A DNA stretch of 53,769 nucleotides from an uncultured Candidatus Saccharibacteria bacterium. GTDB taxonomy: Bacteria > Patescibacteriota > Saccharimonadia > Saccharimonadales > Saccharimonadaceae. The stretch spans positions 1 through 53,769 of the forward strand of contig CAMPEU010000014.1 in assembly GCA_946804195.1 (NCBI GenBank), written 5' to 3'. The position numbers and the translations under genes are program-made. Below are positions 8,310-17,321 of the stretch, piece after piece. Position 1 is the first letter of the stretch. Each line of letters opens with the position of its first letter. A model generated the notes under the pieces. The model saw only the letters and a list, made by a program, of their open reading frames with translations, made no database searches and had not been told where the DNA came from.

Positions 8310-9710
8310 ATGACAGACTTACCACGGGATTTTTCACACCTTACATCCCGCCCAGAATCGGACGAGCGTCTATTTCATAGTTCGACGATCGAAGAAGTAA
8401 TTCGGCAAACATCAGAAAAAATCAGTGATCCGATTTTGCGACGTATGTTTTGGCAGTGCATGCCAAACACGCTCGATACAACGACTTACTATCACGAAGA
8501 TGCTGACGGTAAGCCCGACACGGTTGTCGTTACGGGTGATATACCTGCTATGTGGCAACGTGATTCGTGGGCGCAGTTCAAACAATATTTGCCTTATGTA
8601 AATCATGAGCCAAAGCTACAAAAGGTTATGGCTGGCCTGGTCATTCGTCAAACCGAAAATGTCTTGACTGATCCTTATGCCAACGCCTTTATTGATCCGT
8701 ATGTTGATGATCCACCGCAAACACCGCATTGGCCAGCGGGTGATCAATGGCATCCTGGCGTTTGGGAGCGCAAGTATGAATTGGATAGTTTAGCAGCATT
8801 CTTTAGCCTGTCGCATAGCTATTATGATAAAACAAAGGACATCCGTCCTTATGACGAGCGTTGGATACAAGCATCGGTAACGGCTTTGGACGTTATCCGA
8901 TCCCAACAGCAACCTATGAATCGACATACAGTGCACCGTCTTCACAAGGCGACCCTATCGAACGGTGAACATTTTCCGGCAGTGGGTAGGGGTGAATTGT
9001 ATGGTCACGGTGAACCGAGTAGAGAAACCGGCATGAGTAGAAGTATGTTCCGTCCATCTGATGACGAGATGGAATTACCATACCATATTCCATCAAATGC
9101 TATGACTGTTGTCGCGATGAGTGGTATGGCTCGAATTCTGAAGAATATGTCTGAAAAAAAACTAGCTCGGGAATTCATGTCTACTGCTCATGAAATAGAC
9201 CAAGGCATACAGCGTCACGGATTTTATAACCATCCAAAGTATGGGTGGATGTATCGCTATGAAACGGATGGATTTCAGTCGCAACGTTTGATGGATGATC
9301 CAAACGTTCCGAGTTTACTCAGCCTGCCGTATCTTGGCTATGTATATCGCGAGACCCCCAAGTATCAGGCGACGCGGGAATTTATATTGAGTGATGACAA
9401 TCCGTATCATGTTAGCGGTGGGCGCGCCGAGGGGCTGGCGAGTCCGCACACCGGTCTGGACAAAATGTGGCCGATCGCTACGATTATGCAGATTATGACC
9501 AGTGATAGCGATCAGGAGATTCGGGAATGCTTGCAAACACTGCGCGATACAACCCATGGTACATTTTTTATGCACGAATCAATTAATGTTGATAATCCTG
9601 GTGATTATACGCGTCCCTGGTTTGGCTGGGCGAATTCTTTGTTCGCAGAGATGATTTTGGATTTGACGGAGCGTAAGCCGTATATACTAAATCAAAAGGA
9701 TGTTGATTGA
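8310..9710 (+). CDS. Glycoside hydrolase family 125, exo-alpha-1,6-mannosidase
   Basis: The 466-residue protein carries the GH125 (former DUF1237) signatures: VTGDIPAMWQRDSWAQ near residue 75, HPGVWERKYELDSL near 150, ETGMSRSMFRPSDD near 245, the Glu-rich segment HVSGGRAEGLASPHTGLD near 370, and WFGWANSLFAEMI at the C-terminus. Characterised members are inverting exo-alpha-1,6-mannosidases. There is no signal peptide, so it probably acts on imported mannosides. It follows the binding protein by 9 bp. The alpha-1,6-mannan of actinobacterial lipomannan is a plausible but unproven source of substrate. Confidence 0.88.
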   Translation: MTDLPRDFSHLTSRPESDERLFHSSTIEEVIRQTSEKISDPILRRMFWQCMPNTLDTTTYYHEDADGKPDTVVVTGDIPAMWQRDSWAQFKQYLPYVNHEPKLQKVMAGLVIRQTENVLTDPYANAFIDPYVDDPPQTPHWPAGDQWHPGVWERKYELDSLAAFFSLSHSYYDKTKDIRPYDERWIQASVTALDVIRSQQQPMNRHTVHRLHKATLSNGEHFPAVGRGELYGHGEPSRETGMSRSMFRPSDDEMELPYHIPSNAMTVVAMSGMARILKNMSEKKLAREFMSTAHEIDQGIQRHGFYNHPKYGWMYRYETDGFQSQRLMDDPNVPSLLSLPYLGYVYRETPKYQATREFILSDDNPYHVSGGRAEGLASPHTGLDKMWPIATIMQIMTSDSDQEIRECLQTLRDTTHGTFFMHESINVDNPGDYTRPWFGWANSLFAEMILDLTERKPYILNQKDVD

Positions 9711-9773
9711 ATGAGTTTGTCTCCACTTTCTTACCTAATTTTTGCATAAGCATAATTACTGTACAATATTAGT

Positions 9774-10349
9774 ATGCAGTGGGTACTGTTTAGACATCGT
9801 CAGCAATCATCCGGGTTTACCATAGTTGAACTTTTGATAGTCGTTGTAGTCATTGGCATTCTCGCGGCGATCGTCATGGTAGCCTATAACGGGATTCAAG
9901 CAAATGCTCGCGATGCTGGGCGAATAGCAAAGATACAGAGCATAGCCAAGGCGATAGAGCTGTACAAGGTTGATAATGGTCGATATCCACCTATTCTCGA
10001 TGGTCAGGGTTTTGAATCAACGTGCGGATCGCAGACGGAGAATTGGGGGCATTGCGATCGTAACAAGGCGTTAGCGGATTATCTAGCACCATACATCACT
10101 CTTGATCCTACGTCTCTGTCAAATGCTACGCAGGGTAACTATTATTACCATTATACGAGCCAAGACAGTGATAACTATCAGACATTTGGAATGATGGTGT
10201 ATTTGGAGGGCAATGGTGGTCAGTCTGATGGAGGATATTTCGCCAATACGTATGAGGTGGGGTCAAAACCTGCTTATTGTATGTCAAAATATACCGGAGC
10301 GGCTGCGAGATGGACTTCCTACCATAGCCAGTGCGTAGGTGGTGATTGA
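9774..10349 (+). CDS. Type IV pilin-like protein (pilin 2)
   Basis: ATG 9774 starts MQWVLFRHRQQSSG, a short basic leader, then FTIVELLIVVVVIGILAAI with Glu5. TACAAT at 9762-9767 ends exactly 6 nt before the ATG, predicting a leaderless mRNA. The head (about 150 residues) contains four cysteines, in CGSQTENWGHC and near the C-terminus, and many aromatic residues. The DNA upstream (TTTTTGCATAAGC...) resembles that of pilin 3, so the two are probably co-regulated. Expected location: pilus or cell surface after prepilin peptidase processing. Confidence 0.9.
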   Translation: MQWVLFRHRQQSSGFTIVELLIVVVVIGILAAIVMVAYNGIQANARDAGRIAKIQSIAKAIELYKVDNGRYPPILDGQGFESTCGSQTENWGHCDRNKALADYLAPYITLDPTSLSNATQGNYYYHYTSQDSDNYQTFGMMVYLEGNGGQSDGGYFANTYEVGSKPAYCMSKYTGAAARWTSYHSQCVGGD

Positions 10350-10457
10350 TCGGGGATAGTTCTTTATCGTAAATCAACGATGTTGTACCGACTAAATATA
10401 TCTATGCTTCTCCTTTCTGATTTTGGCGTAAGCGTGATTACCTGTACAATAAATAGT

Positions 10458-10952
10458 ATGCAGTGGGCGCTGTCTAAAAATAATCAAAAATCAGCAGGTT
10501 TCACTATTGTCGAGCTGTTGATTGTTGTAGTGGTGATTGGTATCCTGGCAGCTATTGTAACTGTTGCATATACGGGCGTTCAGGCACAAGCGCGAACATC
10601 GGCTGGTCAATCATTGGCCAGTAACATAGCAAAAAAGGCAGAGGCTTTTAAAGTTTTTTATGACCGCTATCCTCGTACATGCGAGTTACAGACAGATAGA
10701 TATGGTTCATCTGGCTCCCCATGTTCCGCTGGTACTAGCGATGTACCGAATGAGGTTAAGTTGAATAATGCGAATTTGGTTGTTTTTTCTGCTAGCGCTA
10801 CAGGTGCGGACTATACTACGGGTATCTCGAATAATAATGCAGCCATAGGATACTATTACTGTAACGCCGGTATAACAGCGGTGAATGTATATTATATGGA
10901 TTTTTCAAATAGTAATGCGGTTGTCAAAGTAAGGCTAAACGGGGGTTGCTAG
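10458..10952 (+). CDS. Type IV pilin-like protein (pilin 3)
   Basis: The track starts far upstream at 10380, but ATG 10458 gives MQWALSKNNQKSAG, matching pilin 1, and TACAAT at 10445-10450 ends 7 nt before it. The N-terminal spine is FTIVELLIVVVVIGILAAI. The small head has several Cys (CELQ, CSAG, CNAG, final GGC), which may pair to stabilise it. A strong terminator hairpin follows directly. The head shares little with pilin 2 just upstream, so the pair is not a recent duplication of the whole gene. Confidence 0.88.
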   Translation: MQWALSKNNQKSAGFTIVELLIVVVVIGILAAIVTVAYTGVQAQARTSAGQSLASNIAKKAEAFKVFYDRYPRTCELQTDRYGSSGSPCSAGTSDVPNEVKLNNANLVVFSASATGADYTTGISNNNAAIGYYYCNAGITAVNVYYMDFSNSNAVVKVRLNGGC

Positions 10953-10970
10953 GCTATTTGCTAGTACGCT

Positions 10971-11006
10971 AATTAAAAATGGCCCAAAAGATGGGTCATT
11001 TTTAAT
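10971..11006 (+). terminator. Terminator hairpin after pilin 3
   Basis: A hairpin of about 15 bp (AATTAAAAATG-CCC / GGG-CATTTTTAATT) with a 7-nt loop and T-rich 3' side. It can work in both directions and also abuts the left end of the tRNA-Leu-derived element. Confidence 0.8.
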
Positions 11007-11163
11007 TGGTGCGCGTGAGAGAGCTATCGCTCCACTGCGTTGCGCTTCTCCGTTTGTTCATTCTGGCAAAAGTAAACTTTTCCAGAATTTAACTGTGCTA
11101 CACGACCCACCACTTTAAAATTTTGCTGGCAAAATTTTCGTGGAGAACCAAAATCTCGTCACC
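11003..11163 (-). repeat. tRNA-Leu(GAG)-derived inverted element
   Basis: There is no open reading frame of note here. The left end repeats the tRNA-Leu 3' terminus (TTGGTGCGCGTGAGAG, then CTCCAC after a changed T-loop). The right end holds an inverted version (CGTGGAG ... TCACCA). The arms can therefore pair as TTGGTG/CACCAA and CTCCAC/GTGGAG. Between them lie two long hairpins, TTCTGG-AAAAG...CTTTT-CCAGAA and AAAATTTTGC-TG-GCAAAATTTT. Similar arrangements occur beside tRNA-Gly and tRNA-Phe. It may be a decayed tRNA copy or a structured RNA. Confidence 0.55.
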
Positions 11164-11168
11164 AAAGA

Positions 11169-11209
11169 CCAACGAAAATACCGACCATACAGGTCGGCTT
11201 TTTCGTTGG
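11169..11209 (-). terminator. Terminator of tRNA-Leu(GAG)
   Basis: Hairpin CCAACGAAAA..CCGACC-ATACA-GGTCGG..TTTTTCGTTGG directly after the tRNA. The encoded CCA is part of the stem on the tRNA strand. The T-run side suits minus-strand termination. Confidence 0.75.
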
Positions 11210-11293
11210 TGCGCGTGAGAGGACTTGAACCTCCACGTCCCGAAGGACACTAGCCCCTCAAGCTAGCCTGTCTACCAATTTCAGCACACGCGC
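11207..11293 (-). tRNA. tRNA-Leu(GAG)
   Basis: On the minus strand a class II tRNA folds with acceptor GCGCGTG/CACGCGC, a long variable arm (TGTCCTTCGGGACG), anticodon loop TTGAGGG (anticodon GAG) and T-loop TTCAAGT. G18-G19 and C56 are canonical. The discriminator is A and CCA is encoded. A TATAAT box lies upstream on the minus strand near 11315. Confidence 0.95.
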
Positions 11294-11391
11294 AGATTGT
11301 TAACAGGCATAATTATACAATAGATTGCATTTTTTCGCCATATCTGTTATAATTAAAAGTGAAAGAAGTAGCCCTGCATGGGCGTATTTTT

Positions 11392-13215
11392 ATGAAAGAG
11401 CCAAAGTATATACGCAACGTTGCAATTATTGCTCACGTCGATCATGGAAAGACGACGATTCTTGATGGGCTCTTGAAACAGTCGAATACTTTTCGTGATA
11501 ATCAGGCCGAGATGAGTCAGACGCTTATTATGGATAGCGGCGACCAAGAACACGAACGTGGAATTACTATTACGGCCAAACAAACATCTATTTATCACGG
11601 TGATTACAAGATTAATATCATTGATACTCCTGGTCACGCTGACTTTTCGGGCGAGGTAGAGCGCACGCTGAATATGGCCGACGGTGTACTCCTTATCGTT
11701 GACGCACAGGAAGGCCCGATGCCACAGACCAAATTTGTTCTGTCAAAGGCACTCGAGCTGGGCCTCAAGCCCGTCGTTGTTATTAACAAGATCGACAAAC
11801 CATCGCGTCGTATCGAAGAAGTCGAGGATGAAATTGCAGATTTATTCCTAGAGCTAGCTGTTGATGATTCACAGCTACACTATCCAGTTTATTTTTCGAT
11901 CGGTCGTGAAGGCAAGGCGTGGGAATCATTGCCTGATAATACGAGTGAACATGTAGACTTGTCGCCAATTTTTGCATCAATCATCAATGATATTCCTGCT
12001 CCACAAGTAGATACGACTGGCACATTACAATTACTTGTTACATCACTTCAGTACGATTCATTCCTGGGTAAATATGCAATCGGTCGAATTACACGTGGAT
12101 CATTGAAACCACGCCAGCCAGTTATGTTGATCAAGAGTGACGGCAAACAGATTTCGTCACAAATTGATAAATTATTCGGATATCGTGGCTTATCCCGCGA
12201 AGAGATAACTGGTGCTGGTGCGGGTGATATTGTTGCTCTTACCGGTATTAGTGAAGCGCATATTGGTGAAACAATTGCTGATCGTGAAAATCCGGAGGCA
12301 TTGCCAGTACTAGAAGTTGAGGCGCCAACACTTAGCATGTATTTAGGACCAAACACCAGTCCGATGAAGGGCAAAGAGGGTGAATTCAATACGAGCCGTC
12401 AAATTGGTGATCGCTTGAAGCAAGAGTTAGAGACGAACGTCGCCCTTCGTGTCGAAGAAGATGGGATTGGTTTTGTCGTCAGTGGACGTGGTGAATTGCA
12501 CCTATCTGTGCTCATCGAAACACTTCGTCGTGAAGGTTTTGAATTTGAAGTTGGTCGTCCACAGGTCGTCACTATCAAAGAGGATGGTATTGTTAAAGAA
12601 CCAGTCGAAGATTTACTCGTAGAAGTTGCACCAGAATTCTTTGGTGCCGTTAGCCAAGAGCTCGGTGCTCGCCGTGCAGAAATGGTTAAACAAGAACAGA
12701 CAAGTGGTGGTAATACGCGTACGGAATACATCTTGCCAACACGCGCATTGATTGGTCTACGCAATCTCCTTCTCACTGCCACCAAGGGTACTGTTGTCAT
12801 GAATTCACTACCACGCGGGTATCAACCTATGGGTAGCAAGTTACAAAAGACACGTAACGGTGCGCTGGTTGCAACTGATCCTGGCGTCACGACACCGTAT
12901 GCATTAGAAATGGCTGAATCTCGCGGAGAGTTGTTTGTCGGTCCTGGTACGAATGTTTATCGAGGAATGATCGTTGGCATGTATCAGCGACATGACGATT
13001 TAGAAATTAATGTCTGCAAGGCTAAACACCTTACGAATATGCGTAGTTCATCTAGTGATGGCACGGTACAATTAACTCCATTTACGGATCTGAGTCTTGA
13101 ACAGTGCATCGATTTCATCGAGGATGATGAATTGCTAGAAGTAACACCAAAGAGTTTGCGACTTCGTAAGCGACAGCTCGATCCAAATCTCCGAAAACGT
13201 GCTGCCAAGCAGTAA
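11392..13215 (+). CDS. typA: Ribosome-associated GTPase TypA/BipA
   Basis: A translation-factor GTPase related to EF-G that binds 70S ribosomes and helps assembly or stress adaptation. It has G1 AHVDHGKTT, G2/G3 around RGITITAKQ and DTPGHADF, and G4 NKID, then domain II, EF-G-like domains III and V, and the TypA-specific C-terminal domain with a basic tail. ATG 11392 (MKEPKYIRNVAIIAHV) fits the family N-terminus and gives 607 residues. A TATAAT at 11348-11353 lies 5 nt before an in-frame GTG at 11359, so an 11-residue extension from a leaderless GTG start is possible. Confidence 0.96.
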   Translation: MKEPKYIRNVAIIAHVDHGKTTILDGLLKQSNTFRDNQAEMSQTLIMDSGDQEHERGITITAKQTSIYHGDYKINIIDTPGHADFSGEVERTLNMADGVLLIVDAQEGPMPQTKFVLSKALELGLKPVVVINKIDKPSRRIEEVEDEIADLFLELAVDDSQLHYPVYFSIGREGKAWESLPDNTSEHVDLSPIFASIINDIPAPQVDTTGTLQLLVTSLQYDSFLGKYAIGRITRGSLKPRQPVMLIKSDGKQISSQIDKLFGYRGLSREEITGAGAGDIVALTGISEAHIGETIADRENPEALPVLEVEAPTLSMYLGPNTSPMKGKEGEFNTSRQIGDRLKQELETNVALRVEEDGIGFVVSGRGELHLSVLIETLRREGFEFEVGRPQVVTIKEDGIVKEPVEDLLVEVAPEFFGAVSQELGARRAEMVKQEQTSGGNTRTEYILPTRALIGLRNLLLTATKGTVVMNSLPRGYQPMGSKLQKTRNGALVATDPGVTTPYALEMAESRGELFVGPGTNVYRGMIVGMYQRHDDLEINVCKAKHLTNMRSSSSDGTVQLTPFTDLSLEQCIDFIEDDELLEVTPKSLRLRKRQLDPNLRKRAAKQ

Positions 13216-13283
13216 TTTAAACAATCTATCGTCTAGGCGTTGAATAGGTAAAGCATAACCCCTATAATAAATATAGGAATGCA

Positions 13284-14903
13284 ATGACCAAAATAACGAA
13301 ATTCAGCGATATTAGACCAGCGTCAGAAGAGGCGCTCAAGTCAGCGCTCGTCAGTACGGCGGGCGCATTGATGCTAACAAAGGCAAGTCCCGAAGAGGAA
13401 CTGGGCGAATTATTTGATGTTGTTCAGCAACATCAAGTCTATTCTGATGGCAAAACTTTTACAGATTTGATTCCAAAAAAGCGTCTCAAACAAATCAGAA
13501 AAGAATATTTGGCAGAACGTGATGATCCACATTTCGACTTGCAAGAGTTCGTTGGTCGACATTTTTATGAGTTCGAGAATGAAACTCCTACGTACTTTAG
13601 TAATAAAGATCATTCGCTTCGACAACATATCAAAGAACTTTGGTCTGTACTGGAACGTAAAAACCGTCGTGATCGCGGGTCGCTGATAGCTATTCCGTAC
13701 CCCTATGTAGTCCCTGGCGGGCGATTCGTCGAACAGTATTACTGGGATAGTTATTTCATTATGGTAGGCTTGGCCAATGATGGTGAGTGGGACCGTGTCG
13801 AAGATATGATAAAGAACTGTACCTACATGATTCGAAAGTTTGGTTTTATACCTAACGGCAATAGGACCTATTTGTTATCGCGTAGCCAACCGCCGTTTTT
13901 TAGTCACATGGTGAGGCTACTGACGAGGCATCGAAACCGTCCGCTTACACTACTGGAGTATCTGCCGTATATGCAGGGTGAATATCGATTTTGGATGAAG
14001 GGTAAAAGAACGGTTGAAAAATTGGATGAAGCGTCGGCATTTCGACGAGTTGTGCGAATGCCTAGTGGAACGCTACTGAATAGATATTTAGATACCAAAA
14101 AAACACCCCGTCCAGAATCATTGCGTGAAGATAAGGATACGGCGATACACACAGATGCCGAGATAGCAGAAAAGCTCTTTTTGGATCTGCGCGCAGGCGC
14201 AGAGAGTGGATGGGATTTTAGTAGTCGTTGGTTCAAGGACCCGGCAGTTATTAACTCGATTCACACAACTGACATTGTTCCAGTGGACCTCAACTGTTTG
14301 TTGTATCACCTGGAACAGACAATCGCCGAGACATATCAACTGATGTTTCAGCCGTTGCTAGCTCGTAGGTTTCGACAGCGCGCAGAAAAGCGAGCGGCAG
14401 CAATTAGTCGCTATATGTGGGATGAAAAGGAACAGTTTTTTGTTGATTATGATTTTCGTGCAGGCGAAAGGACGGGCAGGATAACATTGGCTGGCGTCTA
14501 TCCGCTTTATACAAAAATTGCGACACCTGATCAAGCAAAAGCGGTAGCTAATCGTATTGAAAAAGACTTCTTAAAGCCTGGAGGTTTAGTGACGACGTTA
14601 CTCGAAACCGGACAACAGTGGGATGCACCAAACGGCTGGGCGCCTTTGCAGTGGATCACTATTTTGGGACTTCGGGAATATGGCTACAACGCACTAGCTG
14701 AAAAAATCAAAAGACGCTGGATGAAAACATGCGAAGATGTATATGCGCAAGAAGGAAAGATGGTAGAAAAATATAATGTCATTGAACCGAACAAGCGTGG
14801 AGCTGGCGGTGAATATACCCTGCAAGATGGCTTTGGCTGGACGAATGCAATCTACGTTGCATTGATCGAAGAGGATGAAAAAACGAGAACCGCTAGGAGC
14901 TAA
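13284..14903 (+). CDS. Trehalase, glycoside hydrolase family 37
   Basis: The 539-residue protein has both GH37 signatures: PGGRFVEQYYWDSY near residue 145 and QWDAPNGWAPLQW near 455, plus the RAGAESGWDFSSRW segment containing the catalytic Asp. Trehalase splits alpha,alpha-trehalose into two glucoses. There is no signal peptide, so it acts in the cytoplasm on imported or internal trehalose. A TATAAT at 13263-13268 gives a very short leader with AGGA before the ATG. Its last 11 bp overlap the convergent glycosyltransferase gene. It heads a run of alpha-glucoside enzymes. Confidence 0.94.
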   Translation: MTKITKFSDIRPASEEALKSALVSTAGALMLTKASPEEELGELFDVVQQHQVYSDGKTFTDLIPKKRLKQIRKEYLAERDDPHFDLQEFVGRHFYEFENETPTYFSNKDHSLRQHIKELWSVLERKNRRDRGSLIAIPYPYVVPGGRFVEQYYWDSYFIMVGLANDGEWDRVEDMIKNCTYMIRKFGFIPNGNRTYLLSRSQPPFFSHMVRLLTRHRNRPLTLLEYLPYMQGEYRFWMKGKRTVEKLDEASAFRRVVRMPSGTLLNRYLDTKKTPRPESLREDKDTAIHTDAEIAEKLFLDLRAGAESGWDFSSRWFKDPAVINSIHTTDIVPVDLNCLLYHLEQTIAETYQLMFQPLLARRFRQRAEKRAAAISRYMWDEKEQFFVDYDFRAGERTGRITLAGVYPLYTKIATPDQAKAVANRIEKDFLKPGGLVTTLLETGQQWDAPNGWAPLQWITILGLREYGYNALAEKIKRRWMKTCEDVYAQEGKMVEKYNVIEPNKRGAGGEYTLQDGFGWTNAIYVALIEEDEKTRTARS

Positions 14904-16065
14904 GGAGTCGTTTCGAGATACGGCGCATCTTTTGAGCGATACGCTTTTTGCTTGTAGATAGAGGAGGAGTTTGGTTGGTTGTTTTCTTGCTGATGATATT
15001 CTGGATAGTGGATTCATACCCGGTAATCATTGCATCGAGTGAGTAGTTTTTTACAATATGTTCACGACAATCATCTCGCTTTATCTTGTCTAGTTTTTCG
15101 ATTGCGAGAATCATTTCAGCACTATTGTTGACGATATATCCCGTTTTACCATCTACGACAGTTTCGGGGATTGCCCCGCGATTAAATGCAATAACGGGCG
15201 TACCACAGGCACCCGCCTCGACAATTGTTAGGCCGAATGGTTCTTGCCATTGTATTGGGGCCAAAAAGCCCGCTGCGTTTTGATAGTATTTCACCAATTG
15301 TTCACGCTCGAGCATGCCGAGAAACAAAATTCTGTTGCTCAGGAACGGCTTGATGTGTTCGTCGAAATACCATTGGTCGGCCTTTGTGACTGAACCAGAT
15401 ATAAGTAAGCGTCGGTCGGATTGCATGGCAATTTGCACGGCTTCTTTGACGCCCTTATCTGGTGTTATGCGTCCTGATACCATCAAATAATCTTCGGGCT
15501 CATCATCAGTTGTAAATAGGTCAGTATCAATACCGTTATATACTGTCGCGGCATAATTAATATCCGGAGCGTCACGTCGTTGACTATCCGAAATTGAGAT
15601 AAAGTGCTGGTTGGGTGAACTGTGGAGTTCGATAAGTTGCCGACGGTGTTCATCGATAAAGTCGTGCATGATGTAGACCACGGGAACATTAGGGAATAGT
15701 GTCGCAATCGGCATAGCTGATTCGAAATGATGAAAGACAACTGCATCAAATTCGCCCTGATCTGCACGTTGCAACATGTTTTTTGCCATGTGCGCATCGT
15801 ATAGGGCGGGCCGATAGTCCGAGAAAAGTTCAGGAGTACAGACGAAATCGTCTAGTTCGGATTGATCCTTTGCTACAGGATGAATGTTGCAAGTCTCGAT
15901 TGCGTCAACATCGAGTTGAGTTCCTTCTGGTCCAAAAAAGGTTACCGAATGGCCCTTTTTTTGCAAGCCTTCGGCAATACTCTTTGCGATAATCGCAGGA
16001 GAATACGCGATATTTCCTGGTACGGGCGTTTCCAAGAAAGCCCTCACCATCATGGCAAGTCTCAT
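14893..16065 (-). CDS. Glycosyltransferase family 4 protein
   Basis: The 390-residue GT-B protein has an N-terminal acceptor domain (starting MRLAMMVRAFLETPVPGN) and a C-terminal nucleotide-sugar domain with SGRITPDKGVKEAV and the GT4 EX7E region QEPFGLTIVEAGACGTPVIA. GT4 enzymes transfer a sugar from a nucleotide donor with retention; donor and acceptor are unknown. A TACAAT box at 16075-16080 ends 9 nt before the ATG on the minus strand. The basic C-terminal tail (KKRIAQKMRRISKRL) could associate with the membrane. It sits among trehalose and alpha-glucan hydrolases but is transcribed alone. Confidence 0.9.
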   Translation of the reverse strand: MRLAMMVRAFLETPVPGNIAYSPAIIAKSIAEGLQKKGHSVTFFGPEGTQLDVDAIETCNIHPVAKDQSELDDFVCTPELFSDYRPALYDAHMAKNMLQRADQGEFDAVVFHHFESAMPIATLFPNVPVVYIMHDFIDEHRRQLIELHSSPNQHFISISDSQRRDAPDINYAATVYNGIDTDLFTTDDEPEDYLMVSGRITPDKGVKEAVQIAMQSDRRLLISGSVTKADQWYFDEHIKPFLSNRILFLGMLEREQLVKYYQNAAGFLAPIQWQEPFGLTIVEAGACGTPVIAFNRGAIPETVVDGKTGYIVNNSAEMILAIEKLDKIKRDDCREHIVKNYSLDAMITGYESTIQNIISKKTTNQTPPLSTSKKRIAQKMRRISKRLLSS

Positions 16066-16116
16066 TACATACCTATTGTATCATAATGTGCTCATATTGT
16101 AAATTTTACATTAATG

Positions 16117-17253
16117 CTACTCGAGGATATTGAGTGCTTTTGTGGCTAGGACAAATTTTGCGTGTGACCAAGCAAGGGGAAGTACTCCCTTGCCTTGACG
16201 ATCTGTGTCGGGGTACAGTTGCTCGGGAATTATATCTTGCGGTAAATTGTGGTGTGAATATTCCCAATCGAGACGTTCGATTGTGTCGTTATACATATCT
16301 CTTGCCGCGCTTGATTGTCCGATTGTATCAAGAGCAATTGCCTCCCAGAATGTGAGAAGGGGCCAGGCACCAGCAGTTGCTTCAGCGGATTTCTTTCGCA
16401 CGATACCGTCGTATGTATCACCGGAATAACGATATACGCCAAGTCCAGGCGTGTAGAGCTCGTCTTTAATTTTTTGAATTGTGGTTATTGTTTGCCCGCT
16501 ATTAGCACCATGCTGCTGGAATGGATAAACAAGCCCCGCCAAGCTTGAGTCTAGAGTATTATCCGGATCATTGTTAAGCGTGGGATATATTTTTCTCAGG
16601 TAATGTGAACCTTGTTCATTATCGAGAACTTCGCTCATTTCATTACTGGCGTATTTCCAATCATTTGTATCATGGCTTGAATTGAGTCGTGTAATTGCAT
16701 GGTGCAAGCCATGAATGACTGATGCAGTTGTATATGTAAAAACATCCCTTTTCTTGCTAGATGTTTCTCGGTTTTCCCACAGGTCCTGTGTTGAGCCAAA
16801 GCTATGGCCATTCCACGTTCCGCTGAGTCCATCTGCCATTTTTGTTATAACAAAATCAATATCAGTGTTCGACTCGGGAACAATAGTGTCGAGTGTACCG
16901 ATGAGCGCGCCGGCTTGATCTGGCTGGTGATGTTCGCCATAGCGAATATCTAGAGTACCGTTTGTTCCGTAGCGCTTGAGGTATAGCCCGGATTCAGAAA
17001 ATTCCCAAACTTGGCCAAGCCACTTTGCGTATTTGATTGCTCGATCATGTGCTTTTTCGGGGTCCAGTATGTGCGTTGCGCGTAGTTGGTATGCGGCGTC
17101 ACGGGCCCATGAAAAGCGGTAGTTTTCAGCACTCGGTGGATATATAGATAGGTCCGAATTCGCAGCAACTAACGCTCCATTCGGTAGCGCACAATCGTCG
17201 AGCACACCATCACTCTTGCGATACATTTGTTCGATTCTCGTGCGTATCTTCAT
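16117..17253 (-). CDS. Glycoside hydrolase family 15 (glucoamylase-like)
   Basis: I start at ATG 17253 (MKIRTRIEQMYRKS) because CATAAT at 17260-17265 ends 6 nt before it; the longer track ORF runs into the divergent promoter. The (alpha/alpha)6 GH15 fold shows SWARDAAYQLRA near residue 45, the general-acid Glu in STQDLWENRE, and the second catalytic Glu in IIPEQLYPD followed by LPLAWSHAKFVLA. GH15 enzymes release glucose from alpha-glucans or glucosides, and some act on trehalose. It has about 378 residues and no starch-binding domain or signal peptide, so it is probably intracellular. It is divergent from the GH13 pair. Confidence 0.88.
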   Translation of the reverse strand: MKIRTRIEQMYRKSDGVLDDCALPNGALVAANSDLSIYPPSAENYRFSWARDAAYQLRATHILDPEKAHDRAIKYAKWLGQVWEFSESGLYLKRYGTNGTLDIRYGEHHQPDQAGALIGTLDTIVPESNTDIDFVITKMADGLSGTWNGHSFGSTQDLWENRETSSKKRDVFTYTTASVIHGLHHAITRLNSSHDTNDWKYASNEMSEVLDNEQGSHYLRKIYPTLNNDPDNTLDSSLAGLVYPFQQHGANSGQTITTIQKIKDELYTPGLGVYRYSGDTYDGIVRKKSAEATAGAWPLLTFWEAIALDTIGQSSAARDMYNDTIERLDWEYSHHNLPQDIIPEQLYPDTDRQGKGVLPLAWSHAKFVLATKALNILE

Positions 17254-17307
17254 GTGGACATTATGTACCAACGGAGTCCGTGTGACAAATTGGAACGTGA
17301 AATGTGG

Positions 17308-17313
17308 TATGAT
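17308..17313 (+). promoter_or_regulatory. -10 box of the first GH13 gene, in a 68-bp divergent promoter region
   Basis: TATGAT ends 8 nt before ATG 17322, while the GH15 gene on the other strand has CATAAT 6 nt before its ATG at 17253. Both starts look near-leaderless. An inverted repeat ACGGAGTCCGT lies in between at about 17271-17281 and could be an operator. Confidence 0.5.
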
Positions 17314-17321
17314 TCTTGACA

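Noticed and set aside
11207-11293. Prophage or integrative-element attachment site at tRNA-Leu
   Set aside because: The repeated 3' end would suit att sites, but no integrase or mobile genes lie between the copies, and the second copy is only about 200 bp away and flanked by an inverted copy.
12048-12800. Two minus-strand ORFs inside typA
   Set aside because: typA is fully supported by motifs across this span; these are reading-frame shadows.
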